Notes: generated by a model not told the origin, from the sequence alone. Shown: positions 1 to 6,421, counted from the first letter of the stretch. The stretch is DNA of 11,333 nucleotides from Candidatus Woesearchaeota archaeon (GCA_018221245.1 JAAOYH010000046.1:1-11333), one strand, 5' to 3'. Made by a program: numbers and translations.

Positions 1-1158
1 GTCAAGTTCTCTGGCAACAAGGGTTGGCATATAGGCATCCCGTTCGAGGCATTCCCTCCCGTGATGCTCTCAGCAGAGGGAGAAGACATACCTACGTCAA
101 GTCTTTTTCCTGAATTGCCTAGAGCTATAGCAGGATACCTTGTGGAATACATAGGAAATACTGAGAATGGACTGGTTAAGATGGACCAGGATAAGGTCAC
201 GTTCGGGGGTAAGATCAAATCATCATTATCAGACCTAGCAAAGAAGGTTGGCAAATCTAAAGATGATCTCATCGGCAGATACGATCCCAAGACTGGAAAG
301 TTCATCTCAAAGACAGAAGGATTCTACCAGCTAATGTGTGGCTCCTGTGGTCATCACGGGAAAAGGTATGCCCAGGATGAGAAGGAGAAGGTGGAAGAGA
401 AGGACCATGCGTGTCCAAAGTGCGGCACTTACATGGACTGGCACTCTCTCTCAAGAGGGGATGTGGAAACCAAAGATATTCAGTACAGATTTAGGGTAGA
501 TCAGGTGGTGGAGATAGACACAATATTGCTAGCTTCTAGGCACCTCTACAGGATGCCCTACAGCCTGCATGAAAAATCAGTCTTGGCATCTGTTGTCATA
601 GATCCTGATGATATATTGACATTCAAGAAGGAGGATGCAGACCCGAATAGTGTGGAATTCTCTCGCATGTTCCTGGATCCTGAGACCTCAGCGGGTGACG
701 CGGACACTTTGGCTAGGAAGGCTTGGGAATATTCTCTTAGAGAACAACCTCAACAAAGACCAAGAGGCGAGTTCGAAGAGGTGGGAGAGGCTATTCCAGA
801 AGACAAGTTTCCGCCGTGCATCAAAGGTATTCTGGCTGGATTGCCGGATGGCAGGAAACGTTCGATGTTCGCTCTCACAAATTTCTTGAAGGTCTGCGGG
901 TGGACGGACGCGATGATAGATGACAAGCTGCACGAATGGAACGAGAAGAACCCTGAGAAACTCAGAGAGGTTGTCCTGACAGGCCACATGAAGCAGGTCA
1001 GAAAGAGGAAAGAACGGGTACCACCTCCTAATTGCAGGGCGTTCTATCAGGAGATTGGCATTTGTAAGCCAGACCAGACCTGTGCAACAATCAAGAATCC
1101 TGCGCAGTATTCTGTTAAATTAGTGAAGATAGGCAAGAAGCGCAAATCTAAAGCTTGA
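1..1158 (+). CDS. Archaeal DNA primase, PriS-like with PriL-like C-terminus (5'-truncated by window edge)
   Basis: The reading frame is open from base 1, so the N-terminus lies outside the window; 385 residues are visible. The visible start carries an SGNKGWHI motif (residues 4-11) like the Ser-Gly...Gly-x-His nucleotide-binding motif of archaeo-eukaryotic primase small subunits. Cysteines 113, 116, 138 and 141 form a CxxC...CxxC zinc-binding pair. RMPYSLHEKS (about residues 184-193) matches the PriS motif near the active site that follows the last catalytic Asp. The C-terminal third has cysteines 273, 345, 355 and 361 in a PPC...NC...C...C arrangement resembling the Fe-S domain of PriL. The protein would synthesise RNA primers for replication. 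A single-chain PriS/PriL arrangement is known from Nanoarchaeum and other DPANN archaea. The end overlaps the convergent minus-strand gene by 11 bp. Primase identity is fairly sure; the PriL-like assignment is inferred from cysteine pattern and position. Confidence 0.85.
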   Translation, partial: VKFSGNKGWHIGIPFEAFPPVMLSAEGEDIPTSSLFPELPRAIAGYLVEYIGNTENGLVKMDQDKVTFGGKIKSSLSDLAKKVGKSKDDLIGRYDPKTGKFISKTEGFYQLMCGSCGHHGKRYAQDEKEKVEEKDHACPKCGTYMDWHSLSRGDVETKDIQYRFRVDQVVEIDTILLASRHLYRMPYSLHEKSVLASVVIDPDDILTFKKEDADPNSVEFSRMFLDPETSAGDADTLARKAWEYSLREQPQQRPRGEFEEVGEAIPEDKFPPCIKGILAGLPDGRKRSMFALTNFLKVCGWTDAMIDDKLHEWNEKNPEKLREVVLTGHMKQVRKRKERVPPPNCRAFYQEIGICKPDQTCATIKNPAQYSVKLVKIGKKRKSKA

Positions 1159-1408
1159 CACAACAAAGAGGCATGTTCGCAGGACAGATGTTCCTGCTGT
1201 TATACTCCGTATCTTCGCAGTAGACGTCGCATCTACCGCCGACCTTCTCGCATGCGGGAAGATCCTTTTTCTCTAGAGGTTTCAATCCTTGGTTTTCTTC
1301 TGATGAACCCCAGAGCCACATAGATAAGAAAACACTTGATGCTATAATTAGGACGGCTGCTAAAGACATTAGAGTTATCTTGATAGTACGCTCACTCGGC
1401 CGCTCCAT
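1148..1408 (-). CDS. Small membrane-anchored cysteine-rich protein (defensin-like cysteine spacing)
   Basis: This 86-residue protein has a short charged N-terminus (residues 1-10), one strongly hydrophobic segment (about residues 11-33, ending WLW), a polar linker (34-50), and a compact C-terminal domain with six cysteines at 53, 60, 64, 75, 82 and 83. The pattern is C-x6-C-x3-C-x10-C-x6-CC, preceded by a Gly-Gly-x-Cys motif. The layout predicts an exported, membrane-tethered domain with three disulfides outside the cell. The ATG sits about 23 bp from a TATA box (TTTATAAA, 1431-1438) read on this strand, which fits leaderless transcription. It is convergent with the primase gene (11 bp overlap) and divergent from the TraB-like gene. 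I recall similar Gly-Gly-Cys...Cys-Cys modules in secreted proteins of DPANN archaea but cannot name a family. The ordered architecture argues against a chance reading frame; function is unknown. Confidence 0.72.
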   Translation of the reverse strand: MERPSERTIKITLMSLAAVLIIASSVFLSMWLWGSSEENQGLKPLEKKDLPACEKVGGRCDVYCEDTEYNSRNICPANMPLCCVKL

Positions 1409-1430
1409 TGGGTTAAAAGCAGTTCAGGAG

Positions 1431-1438
1431 TTTATAAA
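1431..1438. promoter_or_regulatory. Palindromic TATA box shared by two divergent genes
   Basis: The octamer TTTATAAA is its own reverse complement. On the minus strand it lies about 23 bp before the ATG of the cysteine-rich protein (1408), the usual TATA-to-start distance for a leaderless archaeal transcript. On the plus strand, initiation about 25 bp downstream would fall near 1460, just ahead of the GTG at 1482 proposed for the TraB-like gene. The same octamer stands before the ribosomal operon at 3403-3410. Promoter function is inferred; no clear BRE decides direction. Confidence 0.65.
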
Positions 1439-1481
1439 GGTTGTCTGGTGGATTTATCTATTGGGTCTTGATTCCGATAAT

Positions 1482-2321
1482 GTGAAACGTCCGCGACACT
1501 TTTGGCCTACGATGCTCCCATTTGCATTGGTGGCATCTTACTATATAGGGTGTGGTAGCATGTCTATCATGCATTACAACAAGGAGCACAAGCAATGGCT
1601 CTCTGAGAATTCAAGGAACGAGCTTGTAGTCCAGGACTTCAATTCCGAAGTGGACGGCGAACAGAAGCATATCACTTTAGTAGGAGAGATTCATGTTTAC
1701 ACAAAGCCAGAATCTGAGTATGCAAACCAGATCGTCAAGGATTATGATGTTGTCCTGTGTGAAGGGGCTTCAGGAGAAAATACTTCTCTGCGGAATAAGC
1801 TATTCCTAAGTTCTATCAAGCCTTTCGTCAGAATGGCAAGATACTGCTATACTCATGGCACAGGAAGGTTGATAACCAACGACAGCCTTGACGATGCTGC
1901 AGAAAATGCAGGGAAGCCTATTTTTTTCATCGAAGAAGGGACGGACGGAGGCATAGGAACGCTTGATTTCGAATCTAAAGCATTTGTGTGGTCAGAGTAT
2001 TTCATGAGGACACTATTCTGTCCGAGCGAATACATAGATGGCGTCAGCACAGCGATGCGAAATGATGAGGATATGTCTTTGGATATCGTAGATGATCTAT
2101 ACGAGATGGCTAGATCCGGACGAAAAGACCCGCTGAATGTAGCGGAGAGGGATGTTAACATGGCAAGGGAGGCCTATGATCATATCATGGCAAGAGATGA
2201 TGATAGAATTATGATAGTTGTAGGAGTGGCACATTTCAGAGGAATCAGAGAAGAGCTTTCAGATCTGATAGATTTGGTTCCCATTAACGAACCTTATATT
2301 CCTGATAGCAATAGTTATTAA
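1482..2321 (+). CDS. TraB/TIKI-family (TraB/PrgY/GumN-like) putative metallohydrolase, possibly lipid-anchored
   Basis: With a GTG start at 1482 the protein has 279 residues. It carries the two GxxH motifs that mark the TraB/TIKI superfamily: GEIH at 68-71 and GVAH at 248-251, the latter in VVGVAHFRG. A Glu in VVLCEGA (Glu94) and an ERDVNM segment before the second motif also fit the family. TIKI members are metal-dependent membrane-associated proteases; other TraB proteins act in pheromone shutdown or have unknown roles, so the substrate here is unknown. The GTG start gives a basic n-region (KRPRH), a hydrophobic stretch to about residue 23 and Cys24 in a YIGC context, a weak lipobox. The frame is open upstream to a TTG at 1380, but that start precedes the TATA box; ATGs at 1512 and 1560 are alternatives. 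It is divergent from the cysteine-rich gene and 21 bp ahead of the hydrolase gene. Confidence 0.78.
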   Translation: MKRPRHFWPTMLPFALVASYYIGCGSMSIMHYNKEHKQWLSENSRNELVVQDFNSEVDGEQKHITLVGEIHVYTKPESEYANQIVKDYDVVLCEGASGENTSLRNKLFLSSIKPFVRMARYCYTHGTGRLITNDSLDDAAENAGKPIFFIEEGTDGGIGTLDFESKAFVWSEYFMRTLFCPSEYIDGVSTAMRNDEDMSLDIVDDLYEMARSGRKDPLNVAERDVNMAREAYDHIMARDDDRIMIVVGVAHFRGIREELSDLIDLVPINEPYIPDSNSY

Positions 2322-2342
2322 TCATTTATCAAGACTACATTC

Positions 2343-3056
2343 ATGCGCGGCACACTCTACGAAGCAAAATCGGACACTATAGTAATAGCGAGTCATGGTT
2401 ATCGTTCCAGCCAATACTCAGGCTTAGTAATGGGAATGTGTGAGACTCTGAATGAGAAGGGGATGGCTGCGTACGCGATGGATTATCCTGAGAAGCTCTC
2501 AGAGAAACGTTGGCGTCAGGGCACCATGGAGAGCATGACTTCTGAGTTGAAGGAGGCAATTCAAGAATTTAGGAAAAAATACAAGAAAATAATCATCATG
2601 GGATCATCATTGGGCGCAACTGTTTCTTTGCAAGTCGCGAGTGAAGTAGAAGTTGAAGGACTAATTGATTATGCAGGCCCTACTAAATGGGAACTCAAGA
2701 GTAAATTCTCGGAAGAAGAGCTCAAGAAATTCAAAAAAGAAGGAGAAATAGAATCGTATAGAGAAGATATAGATGTAACATTCGTAATCCCCTGGCAGCT
2801 TGCGGAAGAGGCAGAGAAATCAGACGTCCTTAGCTCAGCAAAAAACATCAAATGCCCTGTGCTAATAATACAAGGAACGAAGGATGAGTCTGTCCCTCCA
2901 GAACAATCACAAGAACTCTTCGAGACCCTGAAATACAAGAAAGACATCTTCATAATAGGCGGTGGAGAGCATAGGCTAACGCCAGAGCATAAGGCAGAAG
3001 CTATTGATATGATTCTAGAATGGACCAAGAGATTGGTCAATAACAATAAAAACTGA
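2343..3056 (+). CDS. Alpha/beta hydrolase (serine esterase/peptidase-like)
   Basis: The 237-residue protein has the complete catalytic set of the alpha/beta hydrolase fold. These are an HG oxyanion motif at residues 18-19 (SHGYRSS), the nucleophile elbow GSSLGA with Ser89 at the centre, Asp181 in GTKDESVP, and His210 in GGGEHRLTPEH. Spacing and length fit a compact cytosolic hydrolase with a small lid (about residues 115-165, rich in charged residues). No signal peptide or membrane segment is visible, so it should act in the cytoplasm. The closest named groups are dienelactone-hydrolase-like or acylaminoacyl-peptidase-like hydrolases; the substrate cannot be told from sequence. It begins 21 bp after the TraB-like gene, so the two may be cotranscribed, although AT-rich sequence just upstream (around 2292-2323) could also hold a separate promoter. 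Confidence 0.88.
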   Translation: MRGTLYEAKSDTIVIASHGYRSSQYSGLVMGMCETLNEKGMAAYAMDYPEKLSEKRWRQGTMESMTSELKEAIQEFRKKYKKIIIMGSSLGATVSLQVASEVEVEGLIDYAGPTKWELKSKFSEEELKKFKKEGEIESYREDIDVTFVIPWQLAEEAEKSDVLSSAKNIKCPVLIIQGTKDESVPPEQSQELFETLKYKKDIFIIGGGEHRLTPEHKAEAIDMILEWTKRLVNNNKN

Positions 3057-3074
3057 ACCGGACCAGTTTTTCCC

Positions 3075-3371
3075 ATGCTTTACACATTATTCACCAGATT
3101 AGGCTCGCAGCCTTCTAAGAAATACATTATGCCAGAGCCAGAATGGCGAGGAACACCTATCCCTGAAGGAGTGAAGATAGGCACAGAGCAGAACAATTAT
3201 GTTCCTACAATTATTAGAGATCGTGAAACGGGCCAAGCTTACAGGCCTATATTGATCAGGCGAGGCCTATGGGGAGAACCAGTTCTGAAACACGTGAGGG
3301 TATCGGAACCAGACGAGCCTCTCGAAGAGATTGTAGGTGAACCAATCCCTATTCCTGTCAGAAAAGACTAA
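3075..3371 (+). CDS. Hypothetical protein, 98 aa, no recognised family
   Basis: I do not recognise this protein. It is soluble, proline-rich and charged, with no membrane segment, no cysteines and no obvious metal motif. The sequence from Met19 on (MPEPEWRGTPIPEGVKIG) reads as ordered protein, with alternating hydrophobic and charged residues through YRPILIRRGLWGEPVLKHVRV, and it ends in an acidic/proline stretch. Two starts are possible: ATG 3075 or ATG 3129 (Met19). Neither has a good Shine-Dalgarno; an A-rich stretch at 3045-3053 could be a weak TATA element for a leaderless start at 3075. It follows the hydrolase gene by 18 bp and precedes the ribosomal operon promoter. Codon use looks like that of its neighbours, which supports a real gene, but conservation was not tested. 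Confidence 0.55.
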   Translation: MLYTLFTRLGSQPSKKYIMPEPEWRGTPIPEGVKIGTEQNNYVPTIIRDRETGQAYRPILIRRGLWGEPVLKHVRVSEPDEPLEEIVGEPIPIPVRKD

Positions 3372-3402
3372 ATTCTGTCACCCGACCTGACCCACCAATA
3401 TC

Positions 3403-3410
3403 TTTATAAA
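3403..3410 (+). promoter_or_regulatory. TATA box of the ribosomal protein operon
   Basis: TTTATAAA stands in the 184-bp gap between the 98-aa gene and L3, preceded by an AATATC-type stretch that could include the BRE. It is the only strong TATA-like element in this gap and lies before a long cotranscribed operon. Transcription would start around 3428-3435, giving a leader of about 120-130 nt before the L3 ATG. The site is inferred from position and consensus. Confidence 0.72.
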
Positions 3411-3434
3411 CGGTTTGGCGTTTCCGCGAAGTAC

Positions 3435-3473
3435 CAAGGAAGGGCACGGTCGGAACCGAGCCAAGAATCCTTG
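3435..3473 (+). promoter_or_regulatory. Hairpin in the 5' leader of the ribosomal operon (possible autoregulatory RNA)
   Basis: A stem can be built by eye: CAAGGA (3435-3440) pairs with TCCTTG (3468-3473); an internal loop of 2 by 5 nt (AG opposite AAGAA) follows; GGC (3443-3445) pairs with GCC (3460-3462); after an A/A mismatch CGGT (3447-3450) pairs with ACCG (3455-3458), closing a CGGA tetraloop. That is 13 Watson-Crick pairs, right at the predicted transcript start. Ribosomal protein operons are often controlled by one of their products binding such a leader, so an autoregulatory site is a reasonable inference. A purine-rich asymmetric internal loop is also the kind of element that L7Ae-type proteins bind, but it does not match a standard kink-turn cleanly. 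Confidence 0.45.
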
Positions 3474-3555
3474 TCCACGCCTGGCGCCCTAGAGCGTTAC
3501 AGTACGACGGACAAACGCCGTTCTGATAATTCTCGCGACCAGGAGAGTATCCACC

Positions 3556-4524
3556 ATGGGAAAAGCAGGAGCACCAAGAAGCGGAAGCATGCAGTTCTGG
3601 CCTAGAAAGCGGGCTAACAAATCATATGCGCGCGTCAGGAGCTTCCCTGAAGGACAAGGAATCCTAGCATTTGCAGGATACAAGATGGGCATGGCACGCA
3701 TGCAAGGCATGTCCCATGTAGGCAAGAAACCAGAACCCCTGACCCTTCCAGTAACTATACTCGAGTGCCCGCCCATGCGCATCCACAGCGTAAGGGGATA
3801 TAATCGTGGCACACACGGGCTCTTCGTCTCCAAGGAGGTGATTATTCCGTCCAAGGACAAGTACCTCGGGCGGAAGGTGAATGCCAAACCCGGCAAAACC
3901 TCCGCCCTCGACACATTCTCTTCCTTTTTCCAGATTAGAGTTCTTCTCATGACACAACCCGGCAAGACAGGTATCGGGCAGAAGAAGCCCCAGATCTTCG
4001 AGGTCAGTGTAGGTGGCAAGAATGCTGAAGAACAGCTCGCCACCGTGAAAGAGCTCCTAGACAAGGATATCAAAGCGTCCGAACTGTTCAAGGAAGGCGA
4101 GCTTGTAGACATACACGCAATCACAACAGGTCGCGGATATCAAGGACCTGTCAAACGCTTCGGCATCGGACTCAAGAGCCACAAGAGCGAGAAGGGCGTC
4201 CGTAGGCCAGGAAGCCTCGGCGGATGGTCCGGCCAGCAGCACTTCATGTATAGGAACGCAAACGCGGGCCAGACAGGTTACCACCAGCGCGTCCAGTACA
4301 ACAATCAGATTCTCAAGATTACAGATAACCCGGATGAGATCCAGGTGAAAGGAGGCTTTATTCACTATGGTACCGCCAGAAAAGGCAACGAGTTTGTCGT
4401 CATAACTGGAAGCGTACCAGGACCCAAGAAGCGTCTAATCACAATAGTCAAGTCAATCCGAGGAAAGAAGAGGAAGCTGCCTGAGATGGAGATAATCCAC
4501 CTGGACAGCGCACAAGGCAAATGA
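3556..4524 (+). CDS. rpl3: 50S ribosomal protein L3 (uL3), archaeal type
   Basis: First gene of the operon; 322 residues, a usual length for archaeal/eukaryotic uL3, which is longer than the bacterial form. The N-terminus (PRSGSMQFWPRKRA, about residues 7-20) is the archaeal start with the basic SxxxxPRKRA signature. TGRGYQGPVKRFGI (about residues 181-194) and the following RRPGSLGGWSGQQ (206-218) are the conserved central part of uL3 that binds 23S rRNA near the peptidyl transferase centre. An AGGAG at 3541-3545 precedes the ATG by 10 nt and supports this start. The stop codon overlaps the L4 start as ATGA. The gene is preceded by a TATA box and a structured leader, so L3 translation may be the regulated step for the whole chain. 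Confidence 0.97.
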   Translation: MGKAGAPRSGSMQFWPRKRANKSYARVRSFPEGQGILAFAGYKMGMARMQGMSHVGKKPEPLTLPVTILECPPMRIHSVRGYNRGTHGLFVSKEVIIPSKDKYLGRKVNAKPGKTSALDTFSSFFQIRVLLMTQPGKTGIGQKKPQIFEVSVGGKNAEEQLATVKELLDKDIKASELFKEGELVDIHAITTGRGYQGPVKRFGIGLKSHKSEKGVRRPGSLGGWSGQQHFMYRNANAGQTGYHQRVQYNNQILKITDNPDEIQVKGGFIHYGTARKGNEFVVITGSVPGPKKRLITIVKSIRGKKRKLPEMEIIHLDSAQGK

Positions 4525-5447
4525 AGCTCAAGATTATGACGGCTGCGAACTCCACTGGAGGAGACATCACTCTGCCTAAGCAGTTCGATGAGCCGGTGAG
4601 AACAGATATCATAACACGAGCAGTCCTTACTATTCAAGCTAATGCCCGCCAAGCATACGGCGGATACGGTGGAGCAGGCATGCGCCACTCCGCAGAACTC
4701 TCCAAGAGGAGAAGGAAGTACCGTGGTTCGTACGGCAAAGGTCAGAGCCGTGTTCCCAGGAAGATCCACACTAGGAGAGGCACACAGATGTACATGGTTG
4801 CTGCACTCGTCCCAGGTGTTGTCGGTGGAAGACGCGCACACGGTCCCAAACCTTTCAAGGATTGGACCCAGAAGATCAACACTGTCGAGAACCGCAAGGC
4901 TATCAGGAGCGCCATGGCAGCCACGATGGATCGTGAGCTGGTCGAGTGGCGAGGACACAAGCTCCCACCTACATTCCCATTCATTATTGATAACGATTTT
5001 GAGCAGTTCAAGAAGACTGCAGAACTCGAGACAGCACTAGTGAAGCTAGGCTTCGCAGATGAGCTCGCTCGAGGTTCTATCAAGAAGATCCGTGCAGGTC
5101 GAGGGACCATGCGTGGCAGGAAGCACAAGACACCAGTCAGCTTCCTTTTCGTGACAAGCAAAAAAGATGTTCCTATGGTGAAAGCAGCTGCGAACATACC
5201 AGGTGCGGAAGTAGTTCCCGTAGAGGCTCTGAATGCGGAGACACTTGCACCAGGAACGCACCCAGGAAGACTAACTCTGTACACAAAATCTGCTATGGAA
5301 CGCCTAGAGAAGGAAGGACTCTTCATGAAAACATACAAGGGCCCCAAGGTAGAGAAACCTAAGAAGGCACCTAAGAAAGAAGTCCCTGTCAAGAAGGTAG
5401 AACCCAAGCCCGTAAAGAAGGCAGAGCCTAAGGAGGCTGCCAAATGA
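4521..5447 (+). CDS. rpl4: 50S ribosomal protein L4 (uL4) with Lys/Pro-rich C-terminal tail
   Basis: The 308-residue protein matches archaeal uL4. The basic loop with AYGGYGGAGMRHSAE (about residues 45-59), the SRVPRK motif (76-81) and VGGRRAHGPKP (101-111) are the segments that enter the peptide exit tunnel and bind 23S rRNA; RAGRGTMRGRK (201-211) is also typical. From about residue 273 the sequence changes to a low-complexity Lys/Pro/Glu/Val/Ala tail of about 36 residues. This is beyond the folded domain and similar in composition to the tails on L22 and S3. The start overlaps the L3 stop (ATGA) and the end overlaps the L23 start the same way, so its translation should be coupled to both. 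L4 is the autoregulator of the S10 operon in E. coli; whether this one binds its own leader is unknown. Confidence 0.96.
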   Translation: MKLKIMTAANSTGGDITLPKQFDEPVRTDIITRAVLTIQANARQAYGGYGGAGMRHSAELSKRRRKYRGSYGKGQSRVPRKIHTRRGTQMYMVAALVPGVVGGRRAHGPKPFKDWTQKINTVENRKAIRSAMAATMDRELVEWRGHKLPPTFPFIIDNDFEQFKKTAELETALVKLGFADELARGSIKKIRAGRGTMRGRKHKTPVSFLFVTSKKDVPMVKAAANIPGAEVVPVEALNAETLAPGTHPGRLTLYTKSAMERLEKEGLFMKTYKGPKVEKPKKAPKKEVPVKKVEPKPVKKAEPKEAAK

Positions 5448-5692
5448 CACTCCAGTATCCACTCGCGACAGAGAAGTCTGTCAGATACATCGACACCGAG
5501 AACAAACTGGTTTTCATCGTCGACAGAAAAGCTACAAAGGCACAGATCAAGGCTGCTGTGGAAAACCAGCTAGGTGCCAAAGTGCTCAAGGTGAACACGC
5601 TAAACGATAGCAAGGGCCACAAGAAGGCCTACATACAATTCAGTCCGGAGACCCCGGCTATTGATGTGGCCACTAAACTAGGCCTCATGTAA
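5444..5692 (+). CDS. rpl23: 50S ribosomal protein L23 (uL23)
   Basis: An 82-residue, single-domain archaeal uL23. The N-terminal YPLATEKSVRYID (about residues 5-17) is the characteristic P-x-x-TEKS segment, followed by the FIVDRKATKAQIKAAVE helix region (about residues 25-41) and the VLKVNTLN...KKAYIQF part of the beta sheet. The protein binds 23S rRNA at the exit of the peptide tunnel, where it helps dock signal recognition particle and other factors. An AGGAGG at 5431-5436, inside the L4 tail codons, lies 7 nt before the ATG, and the start overlaps the L4 stop as ATGA. Nothing unusual is seen in length or composition. Confidence 0.96.
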   Translation: MTLQYPLATEKSVRYIDTENKLVFIVDRKATKAQIKAAVENQLGAKVLKVNTLNDSKGHKKAYIQFSPETPAIDVATKLGLM

Positions 5693-5700
5693 GGTGAAGT

Positions 5701-6420
5701 ATGGGTAAGAACCTAATCCAACAAAGGCGCGGCAAAGGAACGTCGCTATTTCGAGCTGGAAGCTTCCGTAGCAAGGGAGACGTCAAGACGCCCACGAAGT
5801 ACACTGATGCTAAAGTAGTGGATATAGTTACGAGCACCCACCACAGTGCTCCTTTGATGAAGGTCAAGTACCCAGATGGCAAGACAGGACACCTAATCGC
5901 ACCAGAGGGAATGAAAGTAGGAGATAAGGTCACCTTTGGTGGAGATGTCGAGAGAGGCAACACACTCCAGTTGAAAGATATTCCTGTAGGAACACTCATA
6001 CACAATGTCGAGGCTACACCTGGAGATGGAGGTAAATTCATCCGAGGATCCGGCGTTGTCGGGCGCGTCCTAGGCCAGAAGGGTGATAGCATTCTCGTGC
6101 TTCTCCCAAGCAAGAAGAGAAAAACGTTCCACCCGACATGCCGCGCTACCCTAGGAGTAATTGCGGGTGGCGGCAGAAAAGAGAAGCCCCTGCTCAAGGC
6201 AGGTGTCAAATTCCACAAGATGAGAGCCAAGAACAAGTACTATCCTAAGGTATCCGGAACCGCAATGAACGCAGTAGCACACCCCTTCGGAGGCAAGCGA
6301 TCTGGACGAAAGGGACGACCTACAATCGCTCCGAAGAACGCACCTCCAGGAAAGAAGGTCGGAATGATAAGACCGAGAAAGACAGGCCGCGCACGCGGTA
6401 CCAGAGTGAGGACATCATAA
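5701..6420 (+). CDS. rpl2: 50S ribosomal protein L2 (uL2)
   Basis: The 239-residue protein matches archaeal uL2: IQQRRGKGTSLFR near the N-terminus (about residues 6-18), the OB-fold and SH3-like core, and the C-terminal PPGKKVGMIRPRKTGR. It binds 23S rRNA close to the peptidyl transferase centre and a subunit bridge. The functional loop reads MNAVAHPFGGK (189-199). His194 corresponds to the conserved His229 of E. coli L2, but the residue before it is Ala193 where most uL2 proteins have Asp. The loop also lacks the usual Gly-Gly-Gly run, having Gly-Gly-Lys. A GGTGA at 5694-5698 lies 2 nt before the ATG, within an 8-nt gap after L23. Confidence 0.97.
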   Translation: MGKNLIQQRRGKGTSLFRAGSFRSKGDVKTPTKYTDAKVVDIVTSTHHSAPLMKVKYPDGKTGHLIAPEGMKVGDKVTFGGDVERGNTLQLKDIPVGTLIHNVEATPGDGGKFIRGSGVVGRVLGQKGDSILVLLPSKKRKTFHPTCRATLGVIAGGGRKEKPLLKAGVKFHKMRAKNKYYPKVSGTAMNAVAHPFGGKRSGRKGRPTIAPKNAPPGKKVGMIRPRKTGRARGTRVRTS

Positions 6421-6421
6421 A

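Noticed and set aside
1380..1481. N-terminal extension of the TraB-like gene from a TTG at 1380
   Set aside because: It would run through the TATA box at 1431-1438, overlap the divergent gene's start region, and bury the signal-like segment; the GTG at 1482 fits the promoter better.
3067..3071. T5 run after the hydrolase gene as a possible archaeal terminator
   Set aside because: Only five T residues, directly before the next start codon and without supporting sequence; too weak to call.
3435..3473. Leader hairpin as a classical kink-turn
   Set aside because: The internal loop (AG opposite AAGAA) cannot be arranged into a 3-nt bulge next to tandem G/A pairs in the standard order, so only a plain hairpin is claimed.
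3551..3559. CCACCATGG around the L3 start, identical to the eukaryotic Kozak consensus
   Set aside because: All other signs point to an archaeon, where Kozak context is not used; an AGGAG lies upstream and the match is best taken as chance.
3489..4124. Long open frame (211 codons) on the minus strand opposite L3
   Set aside because: It lies antisense to a certain ribosomal protein gene, its product has no recognisable motif, and such shadows are expected from the codon bias of the L3 strand.
4742..5443. Long minus-strand open frame (233 codons) opposite L4
   Set aside because: Antisense to a clearly conserved L4 gene; the Ser/Leu/Phe-rich product is what reverse reading of Lys/Arg/Gly-rich codons gives.
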